A stretch of DNA of 11,723 nt from Pyrinomonadaceae bacterium (GTDB lineage Bacteria > Acidobacteriota > Blastocatellia > Pyrinomonadales > Pyrinomonadaceae), in assembly GCA_013812565.1 (NCBI GenBank), contig JACCTF010000308.1, positions 1 to 11,723 of the forward strand, in the 5' to 3' direction. The position numbers and the translations under genes are program-made. Below are positions 1 to 7,737 of this stretch, one piece after another; positions within the stretch are counted from its first letter, which is position 1; each line of letters opens with the position of its first letter. The notes below the pieces were generated by a model. That model was given only the letters and a program-made list of their open reading frames with translations, ran no database searches and was not told the DNA's origin.

Positions 1-1
1 G

Positions 2-1144
2 CGGGTGGCGACGGTGATCTCGGTCGGCGTCGCCACGATTGCAGCAGCCATTGGTGCGGGCGGCCTTGGCACATACATCTTTCGCGGATTGCGCATGAAC
101 GACAACCGCTTAATTTTGCTTGGCGCAGTCCCCGCAGCCTTGATGGCGCTCACGGCGGATTGGCTTCTCGGTTTGTTGGAATCACGCATGAACATGCACA
201 GCAGGCGCGGCAAGCGGCAAGCACGAAGCGCAATCGTCAGGCGCATCACCTGGGCGGGGGCGCTCGGAGTTCTGCTTCTCTGCGGCGCTTATGTTTTGTG
301 GCGCGGAACAGGATCGTCTGCCAACGGTTCGTTGAATCAGCCGCGGCTCGTTGTCGGTTCAAAGGATTTTACCGAGCAAGTGATCCTCGGTGAGATACTA
401 GCCCAGACGCTTGAAGCTGAAGGGATCGAGGTTGAACGACGCTTTGAACTCGGCGGCAACCTTTGTCATGACGCGCTGGTGGCCGGGCAAATCGATTGCT
501 ATCCGGAGTACACAGGCACCTCCTTAACAGCGATTCTGCACGAGCAGCCGATGTCGAATGCACAAGCCGTTTACTCGGAAGTCAAACGCCGGTATGGCGA
601 ACGGTTCAATATCGAAGTGAGTTCGCCGCTCGGCTTTCGCAACGACTTCGCGATCCTGGTGCGCGGCGCAGATGCGCGACGGTTGGGTTTGCGGAGGATC
701 TCAGACGCTACGCCGCATGCACCCGGGTGGCGTGCTGGATTCGGTCAAGATTTTATGTCACGGCCCGACGGCTACGCTGGTTTCGCACGCACGTATGATT
801 TGAAGTTTGCCGCCCCGCCGCGCGAGATGGATTTATCCCTCACCTACCGCGCGCTTGCTTCCGGCGAAGTAGACATCATCGCGGGCAATTCCACCGACGG
901 TTTGATTGCCGCGCTTGATCTTGTGCAACTCGAAGATGACCGCGGACACTTCCCGCCTTATGAAGCTGTAGTTCTCTTTCGCCGCGATTTGGTTCAGCGT
1001 GCGCCAACGGCACAGGGCACGCTTGAGCGACTCGGCGGCAAAATTTCCACCGAAGAGATGCGGCAACTAAACTACGAAGTGGATGGAAAGAAGCGTTCAA
1101 TCCCCGAAGTTGTGCGTGAGTGGAGACAAAGCAAAGGAGTATAG
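2..1144 (+). CDS. Osmoprotectant (glycine betaine/choline-type) ABC transporter, fused permease and substrate-binding protein, 3' part
   Basis: This is the C-terminal 380 or so residues of an inner-membrane permease fused to its own periplasmic ligand-binding domain, as in OpuB/ProWX-type uptake systems for quaternary ammonium osmolytes. Numbering from the GTG at base 5, residues 1-30 match the end of the ProW/OpuBB membrane domain (ATVISVGVATIAAAIGAGGL, then FRGL). A hydrophobic helix follows at about 36-57, a basic loop at 61-80, and another helix at 81-99. The binding domain begins near residue 113 with VVGSKDFTEQ, then GGNLCHDAL (150-158) and YPEYTGT (166-172), all typical of the OpuBC/ProX/OsmF fold. 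The reading frame is open to the left edge and the sequence before GTG fits the family, so that GTG is internal and the real start lies outside the window. The ABC-contacting EAA loop should lie just upstream. The ligand cannot be told from sequence; the family call is firm. Confidence 0.92.
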   Translation, partial: RVATVISVGVATIAAAIGAGGLGTYIFRGLRMNDNRLILLGAVPAALMALTADWLLGLLESRMNMHSRRGKRQARSAIVRRITWAGALGVLLLCGAYVLWRGTGSSANGSLNQPRLVVGSKDFTEQVILGEILAQTLEAEGIEVERRFELGGNLCHDALVAGQIDCYPEYTGTSLTAILHEQPMSNAQAVYSEVKRRYGERFNIEVSSPLGFRNDFAILVRGADARRLGLRRISDATPHAPGWRAGFGQDFMSRPDGYAGFARTYDLKFAAPPREMDLSLTYRALASGEVDIIAGNSTDGLIAALDLVQLEDDRGHFPPYEAVVLFRRDLVQRAPTAQGTLERLGGKISTEEMRQLNYEVDGKKRSIPEVVREWRQSKGV

Positions 1145-1251
1145 AAACGACTTGTGCGGCGGATAGGCGTGTCTGCTGACATGCATCAGGCCGCACCGCT
1201 TCTACAACCACAAGTTGCTCTGACCTCCATGATTAACCGTCCATAAAATGA

Positions 1252-1281
1252 TTGATGTTTGTTTATGAGAAGGTGTATATG
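1252..1281 (+). promoter_or_regulatory. Possible sigma70-type promoter for the small downstream gene
   Basis: TTGATG (1252-1257) is followed after 18 bases by TATATG (1276-1281), each matching four of six consensus positions. Transcription would start near 1288, between the upstream transporter gene and the ATG at 1338. This is pattern matching only. The 157-bp gap otherwise shows only a weak 7-bp inverted repeat (1154-1160 with 1190-1196). Confidence 0.3.
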
Positions 1282-1337
1282 CTTGTCGGGAGCTGTTTCG
1301 ATTGAAGAATCTGTGCAGGGAGGACGTATTAATTCGA

Positions 1338-1628
1338 ATGGCATTGTCAGATCCTAAGGAAATGGTTATTGACGTAGGACGGCGCGCTACTGATGGGCGG
1401 TTGCGCGCCTCTATCTTTGCAGGCAAGCTTTTAGCTTTAACCCTTGAAGGCTACGGTGAACGCGCGCCGACGCTGCTCCTCACACGTGATCAGACTGTTC
1501 GGCTACATGCGGCGCTCGCGGAGCTGCTCCCGGATATTCAGGAGTATTCGCAAGAACCCGCCGCCGATGCGAGCAAGGCGCATGCGTGGCAGGGCAGTGA
1601 GCGAAGATCCACAGGCGAGTTGAAATAA
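1338..1628 (+). CDS. Small hypothetical protein (96 aa)
   Basis: I do not recognise this protein. It is soluble, with no signal peptide or membrane helix. The first 55 residues alternate charged and hydrophobic positions (MVIDVGRR, LRASIFAGKLLALTLEGYG) as in a small beta sheet. A helix follows (DQTVRLHAALAELLPDIQ), and then a polar, probably disordered tail of about 28 residues. The start is ambiguous. ATG 1338 has GGGAGG at 1318-1323, a rather long 14-base spacing. An in-frame TTG at 1302 has CGGGAG at 1287-1292 with 9-base spacing and would give 108 aa. I chose ATG because the compact beta region begins just after it. The stop codon lies inside the following terminator stem, so the gene is probably transcribed alone. 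Codon use is like that of its neighbours. It is probably a real gene because of its open frame, ribosome site and precisely placed terminator. Confidence 0.65.
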   Translation: MALSDPKEMVIDVGRRATDGRLRASIFAGKLLALTLEGYGERAPTLLLTRDQTVRLHAALAELLPDIQEYSQEPAADASKAHAWQGSERRSTGELK

Positions 1629-1670
1629 AGTAAAGCGCGGTTAGTCCAGACTAACCGCGCTTTACTTTAT
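1625..1670. terminator. Bidirectional rho-independent terminator between convergent genes
   Basis: A perfect 21-bp inverted repeat (arms 1625-1645 and 1650-1670) encloses a 4-base loop, CCAG. The inner stem is GC-rich (GCGCGGTTAGT) and the outer part is A/T-rich on both sides (ATAAAGTAAA and its complement), so either strand gives a stable hairpin followed by a U-containing tail. It sits between the plus-strand gene ending at 1628 and the minus-strand gene ending at 1704, and the TAA stop of the former lies within its left arm. Confidence 0.85.
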
Positions 1671-1703
1671 CTCTCAAGCGGTCGCTTGGCTTTAGAGCAG
1701 TGC

Positions 1704-2126
1704 CTACTTCTTTCGTGCCAGCGTGACGCGCACCGGCTGCGACAAACTGCTGGTGGGCACTTCAATCTCTTGCGTTCGATAGCCTTTCGCCTTCACCTTG
1801 AGCTTGAGTGTGCCCATGTGAATTGGGGGAAGCGCGATGGTTCCTTCACTGTTGGTTGCTCCAAAAGATTCACAGAGCTGTTCGCCCTCGCGTGCTTTTA
1901 CCCAAATAGATTTAAGGCTTGCATAAGCTCCGCTAACCGGGGTGCCGCTCTCATCGACGACGCGCAGGTCCAACCGGCCAATCCCGTTGGGTGCACTGGG
2001 GGCGCGGCCCATGTTTGGAGCGCCATCCATAGCCGGTGGCGAAGTTGTCGATTGTAGTTGGTCTTGGGCAAATCCTGTGCTGAACATTGCGGCGGCGATA
2101 AACAAAGTAAAGATTAGTCTACGCAT
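1704..2126 (-). CDS. Secreted protein with carboxypeptidase-regulatory-like domain
   Basis: The 140-residue product has a clear Sec signal peptide: MRR, a hydrophobic core (LIFTLFIAAAMFSTG) and a likely signal peptidase I site after residue 20 (GFA|QD). Residues 22-48 are a Pro/Ser/Ala/Gly-rich linker. Residues 51-140 look like a carboxypeptidase regulatory-like beta-sandwich: LDLRVVDESGTPVSGAYASL, then TNSEGTIALPPI and LKLKVKAKGYRTQEIEV follow the usual G-x-PV-x-GA, (D/E)G and GY signposts. Such domains are common in exported proteins, where they act as adhesion, stalk or folding modules rather than enzymes; no catalytic domain is attached. The ATG is preceded by AGGAG (plus-strand 2138-2142) with 11-base spacing, and a promoter lies about 75 bp upstream. 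It is monocistronic, ending at a terminator shared with the convergent gene. There is no lipobox cysteine, so it is likely periplasmic or released. Confidence 0.85.
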   Translation of the reverse strand: MRRLIFTLFIAAAMFSTGFAQDQLQSTTSPPAMDGAPNMGRAPSAPNGIGRLDLRVVDESGTPVSGAYASLKSIWVKAREGEQLCESFGATNSEGTIALPPIHMGTLKLKVKAKGYRTQEIEVPTSSLSQPVRVTLARKK

Positions 2127-2199
2127 GTCTCTTTTAGCTCCTAGTAATTTTTGTGTTTTTGCTGATGCGAGCGGGGAAGGGGCTCGCGAGTGGCAATGG

Positions 2200-2227
2200 A
2201 TTATAGAGGCGTTTCAAAGATATTCAA
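2200..2227 (-). promoter_or_regulatory. Sigma70-type promoter for the secreted-protein gene
   Basis: Read on the minus strand, TTGAAT (2227-2222) and a perfect TATAAT (2205-2200) are separated by 16 bases. Transcription would start near 2193, giving a leader of about 67 bases before the ATG at 2126. The position upstream of a monocistronic gene supports it. Confidence 0.55.
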
Positions 2228-2323
2228 AGCACAAAATCGAAAGATGAGTTTCTAACACAGAGTGATGAACATTTGATGCACAGATAGCCTCAACAGAAAT
2301 CGACGGGATGCACAGGCAAGCAA

Positions 2324-2366
2324 GTCCAAAGTCCATGGTCTTAAGCTAAGACCATGGACTTTGGAC
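2324..2366. repeat. Perfect 20-bp inverted repeat built on a 7-bp unit
   Basis: The arms 2324-2343 and 2347-2366 are perfectly complementary around the 3-base loop AGC. The left arm begins with two AAGTCC-type units 7 bp apart (AAGTCCA at 2322-2328, AAGTCCA at 2329-2335), so it looks like a short member of the heptamer-repeat class seen elsewhere in this window. It could act as a hairpin in RNA from either strand. It is not placed as a normal terminator, because both flanking genes are transcribed away from it. Confidence 0.8.
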
Positions 2367-2618
2367 CTACGGACATGAAACTGTTTATCCCTGTTCCAAT
2401 TCTCCCGTGGTTTGCATTAGACGGCTTACCCGCTTATCAGCCCTTACTCGGGCATTCAATTCATCAATCGCGTGGCTTCTTATCAAAGTGGACGGACGCG
2501 CTTTGCATCGGTTACACTCGCCGAGCCGATTCACACTTTTTAACTCAATCATAATTGAATCGATGGTATTTCAAGGTTGTCTTCTCCGCAGCGACTCGCC
2601 GCGCTTTAAGTTTGTTCT

Positions 2619-4343
2619 ATGACTGCTTTTGCTTCAGGGAAATCTGGCATCTCACACCCCGCGCCTGATCTCAATTATTTTCGTGAGCGCTACCCGCTAA
2701 CGGTCACAAACCTCGGCGCGCTAGCCGAGCGCGAGGCATGGCTGCGGCGCATCTGGGAATTGGACGCGCGTTGGCAAGAAACGATTGAGCATCGCGCGGA
2801 CTCGCCGGCGGAGGTCATCGTCCGCGCCGCGCCGCCAGCGAATCTCACGGTCGAAGGCGAGTTTGACATCATCTACGCGGGCGGCGTGCTGGGTCTGCTT
2901 CATGCGGCGGTGATGGCCTGCCGCTATCATAGGCGCGTGCTGGTCTTTGACTCACACACGGTCGGGCGCACGCATCGCGATTGGAACATCTCGGACGAAG
3001 AGCTTCTTGAATTCGACCGCGCCGGTCTGTTCACCAAGGAAGAGCTCGAGCAGGCGGTTCTAAACCGCTACCGCGCGGGTTTTGTTAAATTCCATGATGC
3101 GGCCTCGTGCGTTAAAGCGAAACCCTTGTGGATGAAAGGCGTGCTCGATGTCGCGCTCGCGGCTGACGATCTGCTGGCCCTGGCGATGAACAAGATACGC
3201 ACTCGCGGGCCGGAAGGATGTCAGTTGATAAGTGGCCTGCGCTTTGTCCGCGCTTATGTCCAACCCGACCGCGTGACGGTGGAAGCGGAGGACGCCCGCT
3301 CCGGCGCGAGACGATTGTTCGCGGCGCGTCTCTTTGTTGATTCGACCGGCACAAACTCGTCTGTCAGTCGTCAAATCAATGATGGACGCTCGATCACGCA
3401 TGTGTGCCCGACGGTCGGGACAGTGGCGCGCGGCTTTGCACGTGGGACAGATCAGGACCAAGTTGATTTTGGTGTCGGCGAGATTTTGGTGAGCACCGAA
3501 GACGCGCGCGATCACCGGCAGTTAATCTGGGAAGGCTTCGCCGGAAGTCCCGCGCGCGATGAATACACCACCTATCTTTTCTTCTACGACTCGGTAGACT
3601 CACCCGCCGATAAATCGCTTCTCGCCCTCTTCGAGCGCTACTTCGAAACACTTCCTAATTACAAACGCAGAGGCTCAAACTGGCGCGTTCGCAAACCTGT
3701 GTTCGGCTTTATCCCAAGTTTTCATCATCATGGTTGGCACAACCGCAAGCACACCGCGACGGATCGCGTGATGCTCGTCGGCGACGCGGCCGGACTATCA
3801 AGCCCGCTCACTTTCTGCGGCTTCGGCTCGCATGTCCGAAACCTCAGACGCCTCACGCACCTGACGCACCTCGCGGTGGAAGCGAATCTGCTTGACGAGC
3901 GGGCGCTGTCAGAGATTAACGCCTACGAGCCGCGCGTCGCGCAGATGGCAGCGCTTGCCGAGTTTATGCGGCCGACGCCGAAGAGCCAGCCCGCCGCCGT
4001 GAACGAAACGCTTAATGCCGTGATGGATGCGCTTCACGGTCTTGACGAGCGTGTCCGACGGGATCTGTTCCAAGATCGTATGACGTTCAGCGCCTTCCGA
4101 AGTCTTCTGGGTCGCACCGCCAAACTCTACCCGCGCATCTTCCAGCGTGTGCGCGAACACCTCGGCGCACGCGGCACCTTCTGGTGGCTGGCGAACATCG
4201 CCGAAGCCGTTCTCAGCGAGCGGCGTGAGCGGACAGAAGCAGTAACGGCCGGTTCCGTCCTCGCGGAACGAGACGAAGCGGCGGCTAATGAGTTTGCGCG
4301 TCATGTCAACGTCTATCGTGGACAGCAGAGCACACAAGATTAA
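2619..4343 (+). CDS. Lycopene cyclase CruA/CruP-family FAD-dependent protein
   Basis: The 574-residue product is an FAD-binding protein of the CruA/CruP lineage, which in green sulfur bacteria and cyanobacteria includes lycopene cyclases of carotenoid synthesis. A 75-residue N-terminal extension precedes the dinucleotide fold, FDIIYAGGVLGLLHAA (82-97), where the family keeps a relaxed AGGxLG in place of GxGxxG. Next come the hallmark HRDWNISDEEL (119-129), VDSTG (240-244), and the second flavin motif VMLVGDAAGLSSPLTFCGFG (384-403) followed by SHVRNL. Length and motif order fit the family. No Shine-Dalgarno is evident before ATG 2619, and no better start exists. The frame is intact. No other carotenoid gene (phytoene synthase or desaturase) is adjacent, so the pathway role is inferred from family only. 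CruP-type members may lack cyclase activity, and I cannot separate the two subgroups by eye. It converges on the kinase operon, 46 bp from its last gene. Confidence 0.85.
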   Translation: MTAFASGKSGISHPAPDLNYFRERYPLTVTNLGALAEREAWLRRIWELDARWQETIEHRADSPAEVIVRAAPPANLTVEGEFDIIYAGGVLGLLHAAVMACRYHRRVLVFDSHTVGRTHRDWNISDEELLEFDRAGLFTKEELEQAVLNRYRAGFVKFHDAASCVKAKPLWMKGVLDVALAADDLLALAMNKIRTRGPEGCQLISGLRFVRAYVQPDRVTVEAEDARSGARRLFAARLFVDSTGTNSSVSRQINDGRSITHVCPTVGTVARGFARGTDQDQVDFGVGEILVSTEDARDHRQLIWEGFAGSPARDEYTTYLFFYDSVDSPADKSLLALFERYFETLPNYKRRGSNWRVRKPVFGFIPSFHHHGWHNRKHTATDRVMLVGDAAGLSSPLTFCGFGSHVRNLRRLTHLTHLAVEANLLDERALSEINAYEPRVAQMAALAEFMRPTPKSQPAAVNETLNAVMDALHGLDERVRRDLFQDRMTFSAFRSLLGRTAKLYPRIFQRVREHLGARGTFWWLANIAEAVLSERRERTEAVTAGSVLAERDEAAANEFARHVNVYRGQQSTQD

Positions 4344-4389
4344 GGTTGATCGCTTGTGATTTGTTGATTGATTACAAAGCCACTCAGTA

Positions 4390-4683
4390 CTAAGCAGCAC
4401 TCGTCGTTAGGTTTGGTGGTTCCCAGTAAATATCGATTTCACACTCCTTCTCCTTAAACACATAGGGGAACTCCTCCTTCGTAATCAGGTTCCGAACGAT
4501 CACGAATCTGATTTGCTTCTCCCCCGTTCGTATCTCCTCTTCGCTCTTGTGACGCAGGTATTTGTACGGACGGTCAGGCGTCGGCGAAGTTTTACATTCG
4601 CTGATCGTTCTGGGATCGAGATTAAGCGGTTCATCGGATTCAATGATGAAAGAGCCGCTCTTGATCGTGATTGGTGGTGGCAT
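4390..4683 (-). CDS. Small hypothetical protein downstream of the kinase gene (97 aa)
   Basis: I do not recognise this protein. It begins MPPPITIKSGSFIIESDEP, has a charged middle (RHKSEEEIRTGEKQ) and ends with strongly alternating beta-like segments (IRFVIVRNL, EFPYVF, CEIDIYWEPP). This suggests a small all-beta domain of soluble type, with no signal peptide or membrane helix. An excellent AGGAG (plus-strand 4692-4696), 8 bases before the ATG, marks the start as real. It lies 42 bp after the kinase stop in the same direction with no terminator between, so it is probably co-transcribed with the kinase and may be its substrate, ligand or regulator; that role is inference from position. Its two cysteines (C30, C83) show no metal-site spacing. 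Confidence 0.8.
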   Translation of the reverse strand: MPPPITIKSGSFIIESDEPLNLDPRTISECKTSPTPDRPYKYLRHKSEEEIRTGEKQIRFVIVRNLITKEEFPYVFKEKECEIDIYWEPPNLTTSAA

Positions 4684-4725
4684 GTTCGATTCTCCTTTGT
4701 GGTCGAGTTTGAACGTGGGTTGAGT

Positions 4726-7700
4726 TTAATGAACAGCAACAGAAATCTTACTGAGGTGCTTGCGGCAAACTTGAACGTCCGGTCTATTAAGGTAAGTGCC
4801 GAATGCTTCCGGCCCCCATCTTTGATGGAGTTGTGCGAGAAGATTTTCGGCGCGCGTTAAGTATTCCCTTGCGGCTTGATAGTCGCCAACGCTCTGGCTC
4901 GCGCGCGCCGCAATAAGCCATGTGCGCCACTCTGATTCCTGCTGACCGGAGCTCGCGAAGGTCGCTTGCGCCCGGGTTGCAGTTTCCAAAGCCGTTTGAG
5001 CATTGCCATCTTCAAGCATTGCCTCGGCGAGAGCCAGCAGCGCACCGGAGAGCAGCCACGGGTTGTTCGTTCTCGTTGCCATCTCGACCGCCTGTTTGCA
5101 CGAAGACATCCCAACACGTGATGCGCCGGAGAGTGCCTGCGTTAACCCGAGAGTGCGCCTCGCCTCAATAGATATAGTCTTATACCGCGTGCCCGCTAAA
5201 GAGATAGCCTCCTCGCTTTTTATCTTAGCTTCTGAAAAGCGCCGCTCGCTGAGCCGCATCTGAGCGTAGATAAGATGAATCAACGCCGACAATTCTTTGT
5301 AACTTGCAGCGGGGCGACTTGCTATGGCTGACGCTTCACCGAGCACCGCGCGTGCGTCTTCGTAACGCCCGAGTTGCCACAACGCCCTGCCACGGTCAGC
5401 CAAGCTGTACCCAATATATAGTTGATCGCGGAGGTCTATGTTGATGGCGTGACTCTCTTCAAAGGAGCGAAGCGCATCAGGATACCTTTCCTGACTGATG
5501 AACAGATTACCGATCTCGCTTAGCGCGCTCGTTCGTTGTGATGGATCGCCCACCTGTTCGGCAAGCTGAAGCTGTTGCTTGAATGCTTGTAGCGCCGCAT
5601 CGTAGTTACCCTTTTCCTGGTTAGCGCGCCCAATCAAGGTAAGAGCTTGCGAAACTTCTTTGCGGTAGCCCCCTTGGTTGTAAAAGGCGAGCGCCTGCTC
5701 AACGTTGCGCAGCCCTTCGTCCGTATCACCGTCACCTTGCTGGATGCGTAAGCTTCCGAGAGAGAACAGCGCTCCGGCTTCGTTGCGGCTTCCTTTACGC
5801 CTCTGCGCTAATTCAAGCGCCTGCGTGAAATACTTTTCAGCTTCATCGTGCTCGCCGCTTCTGAAAAACACGTTGCCGAGATCAATCAACCCTCGCCCTT
5901 CGAGATAATGCATCCCCCTGGCCCGGGCTAAATCTATTCCCTGGAGCGCGTACTGCTTGGCTTGCGTCGTATCCCCTTCGGTATCCGAAAGGCTGATCAG
6001 TTGTAACAGCGTTTTGATCTCCTGATATTCGTTTCGGCTGTTACGCGCCATGTCGAGCGCTCGTTGTAACTGGGTGCGCGCCTCGGGAAGCTTGTTGACT
6101 TTGTTGAAAAGAAAGCCGCGCTGATAGAACACCTCGGTCTGCCCTTCGATGTTGGTCAGATCGTTGTAGATCGACTCGGCTCGCGAGAATGCTGCCCTGG
6201 CCTTCTCGAAATTCTGCTGCCGACCATAAAGGATGCCTAGCTGCAGAAAGCCCGTTGGATATTGCGGGCCGCGCTTTGTCGCTTCCTCGTAGGTTTCAAT
6301 GGCTTGCTTGATGTCATCACTCTTTTCATGAGCGCGTCCTAAATCCGCGTAGACTTGCGGCTGATCCGGCGATAGCTCGGCAATCTTGCGATAGAACTCA
6401 ATGGCTTGGGCAAAGCGACGTGTGACTGTGGCGTTGATGGCCTCAAGGTAGTGCGCTTCTTCAGGCGGAAGGGCAGAGCGGTCGGACACCAGTTCGCTAA
6501 CCCGCAACAACTCATCCTTCGCTTTGTCGGTGTAGTCCAACTCGGTCCACGCCTCGGCGAGCCGCGCATGGGCCAGCACGAACTTGTCATCGAGATTAAC
6601 GGCTCGCTCCAACGCCTTGCTCGCCTGGTAGTACGCGCCGTTGCGTAAATGATCAACACCGGCATCATAAAAGCTTCGTGCTTCCGGTGTGGGTTTGTAC
6701 GGAACTGGATGCCACCATCGCATGACGAACAAAGAGGTGAGTAGCACCACCATCAGCGCGACGAAAAAGGTGAGCGGTGATAAACGCCGCCGCAGAGCGG
6801 AGAGAGTAGCAGAGGCATTGGTTCGCAACGTCTCTGGGGGCAAAATCAGTCGCCGCGTCGGCGCATTGTCGATGCCGGAAAGTTTGGCATGGACGGCTCG
6901 CAGATCGGCCACCATCTCGTCGGCCGTTTGGTAACGCTCTGCCCGTTCTTTAGCAAGCGCCCTGAGCGTAATCCGGTCCAGTTCCGGCAGAACACGTGGG
7001 TTGAACTTAGATGGCGGCGACGGATCAACATGCAGCACCTGCGCGGCAATCTCCAGCACGCCCCCGCCGGAGAAGGCTGGTCGGCCGGCGATACATTCAT
7101 AGAGCACCGCGCCAAGCGCGAACAGATCGCTTCGCCCATCAACCGGCGCGCACATGGCTTGCTCCGGCGAAAGATACAACGGAGTACCAACCACCGCGCC
7201 GCTATGCGTCTGTGTGGCGAGCTGCGTTCGCAGCCCCGAGGTCGTTACCCCACCCGGCTGGGTGTCAATCTGTTTGGCAAGCCCGAAATCAAGCACCTTG
7301 ACTTCGCCGCGCTCGTTGATCATTACGTTCGAGGGTTTAATGTCACGATGGATGATGCCGTGCCGGTGTGCCTCCGCGAGGGCTTCGGCTACGTCCGTGA
7401 TTATTTCAACGGCACGCACAAGCGTGAGATCGTTTGTGTGCAGCAGATCGCTGAGGGTTTGCCCGCTCACCAGTTCCATCACGATAAATGGCTGGCCCTC
7501 ATCGGTCTCGCCGTAATCGTAGATGGTCGCAATGTGCGGATGGTTAAGCGCGGAGACGGCGCGCGCTTCACGAAGAATACGCGCACGGAAGTGGGGTTTG
7601 TCACTAATTGCGGCGGCCGGAAACTTGACGGCGACGCGGCGGCGCAGGTGTGTGTCCTCAGCGACGTAGACAACACCCATGCCGCCCTCGCCGAGCACGC

Positions 7701-7737
7701 TGACTAACCGGTAATGAGACACAACTTGCCCAATCAT
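4726..7737 (-). CDS. Membrane-anchored serine/threonine protein kinase with long TPR region
   Basis: The 1003-residue product has an N-terminal Hanks-type kinase domain with every key element: glycine loop GEGGMG (16-21), VAVK with the ATP lysine K38, helix-C glutamate E57, catalytic loop HRDIKPSN (130-137, D132), DFG (150-152) and the GTPLYLSPEQA activation-segment end (184-194). It should therefore be an active kinase. A Thr/Ser-rich activation loop (about 160-180) offers autophosphorylation sites. A single membrane helix (about 311-330, PLTFFVALMVVLLTSLFVMR) follows, and then roughly 670 residues of TPR-like helix pairs (for example YYQASKALERAV, EKARAAFSRA, DEAEKYFTQALELA, DAALQAFKQQL, DYQAAREYLTRA). 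The kinase is cytoplasmic, so the TPR region should face the periplasm and act as a sensor or docking array. The start has AGGAG (plus-strand 7748-7752) at 10-base spacing. No clear promoter is seen. It is the first gene of a two-gene unit with the 97-aa protein. Confidence 0.95.
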   Translation of the reverse strand: MIGQVVSHYRLVSVLGEGGMGVVYVAEDTHLRRRVAVKFPAAAISDKPHFRARILREARAVSALNHPHIATIYDYGETDEGQPFIVMELVSGQTLSDLLHTNDLTLVRAVEIITDVAEALAEAHRHGIIHRDIKPSNVMINERGEVKVLDFGLAKQIDTQPGGVTTSGLRTQLATQTHSGAVVGTPLYLSPEQAMCAPVDGRSDLFALGAVLYECIAGRPAFSGGGVLEIAAQVLHVDPSPPSKFNPRVLPELDRITLRALAKERAERYQTADEMVADLRAVHAKLSGIDNAPTRRLILPPETLRTNASATLSALRRRLSPLTFFVALMVVLLTSLFVMRWWHPVPYKPTPEARSFYDAGVDHLRNGAYYQASKALERAVNLDDKFVLAHARLAEAWTELDYTDKAKDELLRVSELVSDRSALPPEEAHYLEAINATVTRRFAQAIEFYRKIAELSPDQPQVYADLGRAHEKSDDIKQAIETYEEATKRGPQYPTGFLQLGILYGRQQNFEKARAAFSRAESIYNDLTNIEGQTEVFYQRGFLFNKVNKLPEARTQLQRALDMARNSRNEYQEIKTLLQLISLSDTEGDTTQAKQYALQGIDLARARGMHYLEGRGLIDLGNVFFRSGEHDEAEKYFTQALELAQRRKGSRNEAGALFSLGSLRIQQGDGDTDEGLRNVEQALAFYNQGGYRKEVSQALTLIGRANQEKGNYDAALQAFKQQLQLAEQVGDPSQRTSALSEIGNLFISQERYPDALRSFEESHAINIDLRDQLYIGYSLADRGRALWQLGRYEDARAVLGEASAIASRPAASYKELSALIHLIYAQMRLSERRFSEAKIKSEEAISLAGTRYKTISIEARRTLGLTQALSGASRVGMSSCKQAVEMATRTNNPWLLSGALLALAEAMLEDGNAQTALETATRAQATFASSGQQESEWRTWLIAARASQSVGDYQAAREYLTRAENLLAQLHQRWGPEAFGTYLNRPDVQVCRKHLSKISVAVH

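Larger units (their letters stand above)
2127..2618. other. Non-coding gap between divergent genes
   Basis: About 490 bp lies between the secreted-protein gene and the cyclase-like gene. It holds the ribosome site and promoter of the former (2138-2227) and a perfect hairpin (2324-2366). The stretch 2367-2618 is A/T-richer than the genes and shows no convincing open frame or RNA gene. It presumably contains the promoter of the plus-strand gene at 2619, but I cannot pick a convincing -35/-10 pair. A short palindrome, TCAATcataATTGA, lies at 2545-2558. Confidence 0.6.

Noticed and set aside
5..7. GTG as the start of the first gene
   Set aside because: The frame is open to the window edge and the text matches the middle of a ProW/OpuBB permease, so the gene begins upstream.
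1154..1196. GTGCGGC/GCCGCAC inverted repeat after the transporter gene
   Set aside because: A 7-bp stem with a 29-base loop and no T-run is too weak to call a terminator.
2354..2622. Two short plus-strand frames upstream of the cyclase-like gene
   Set aside because: They have no ribosome site and no protein-like composition, and the first starts inside a hairpin arm.
6889..7707. 272-codon open frame on the plus strand
   Set aside because: It is antisense to the kinase catalytic domain, whose motifs are all intact; the open frame is a by-product of GC-rich coding DNA.
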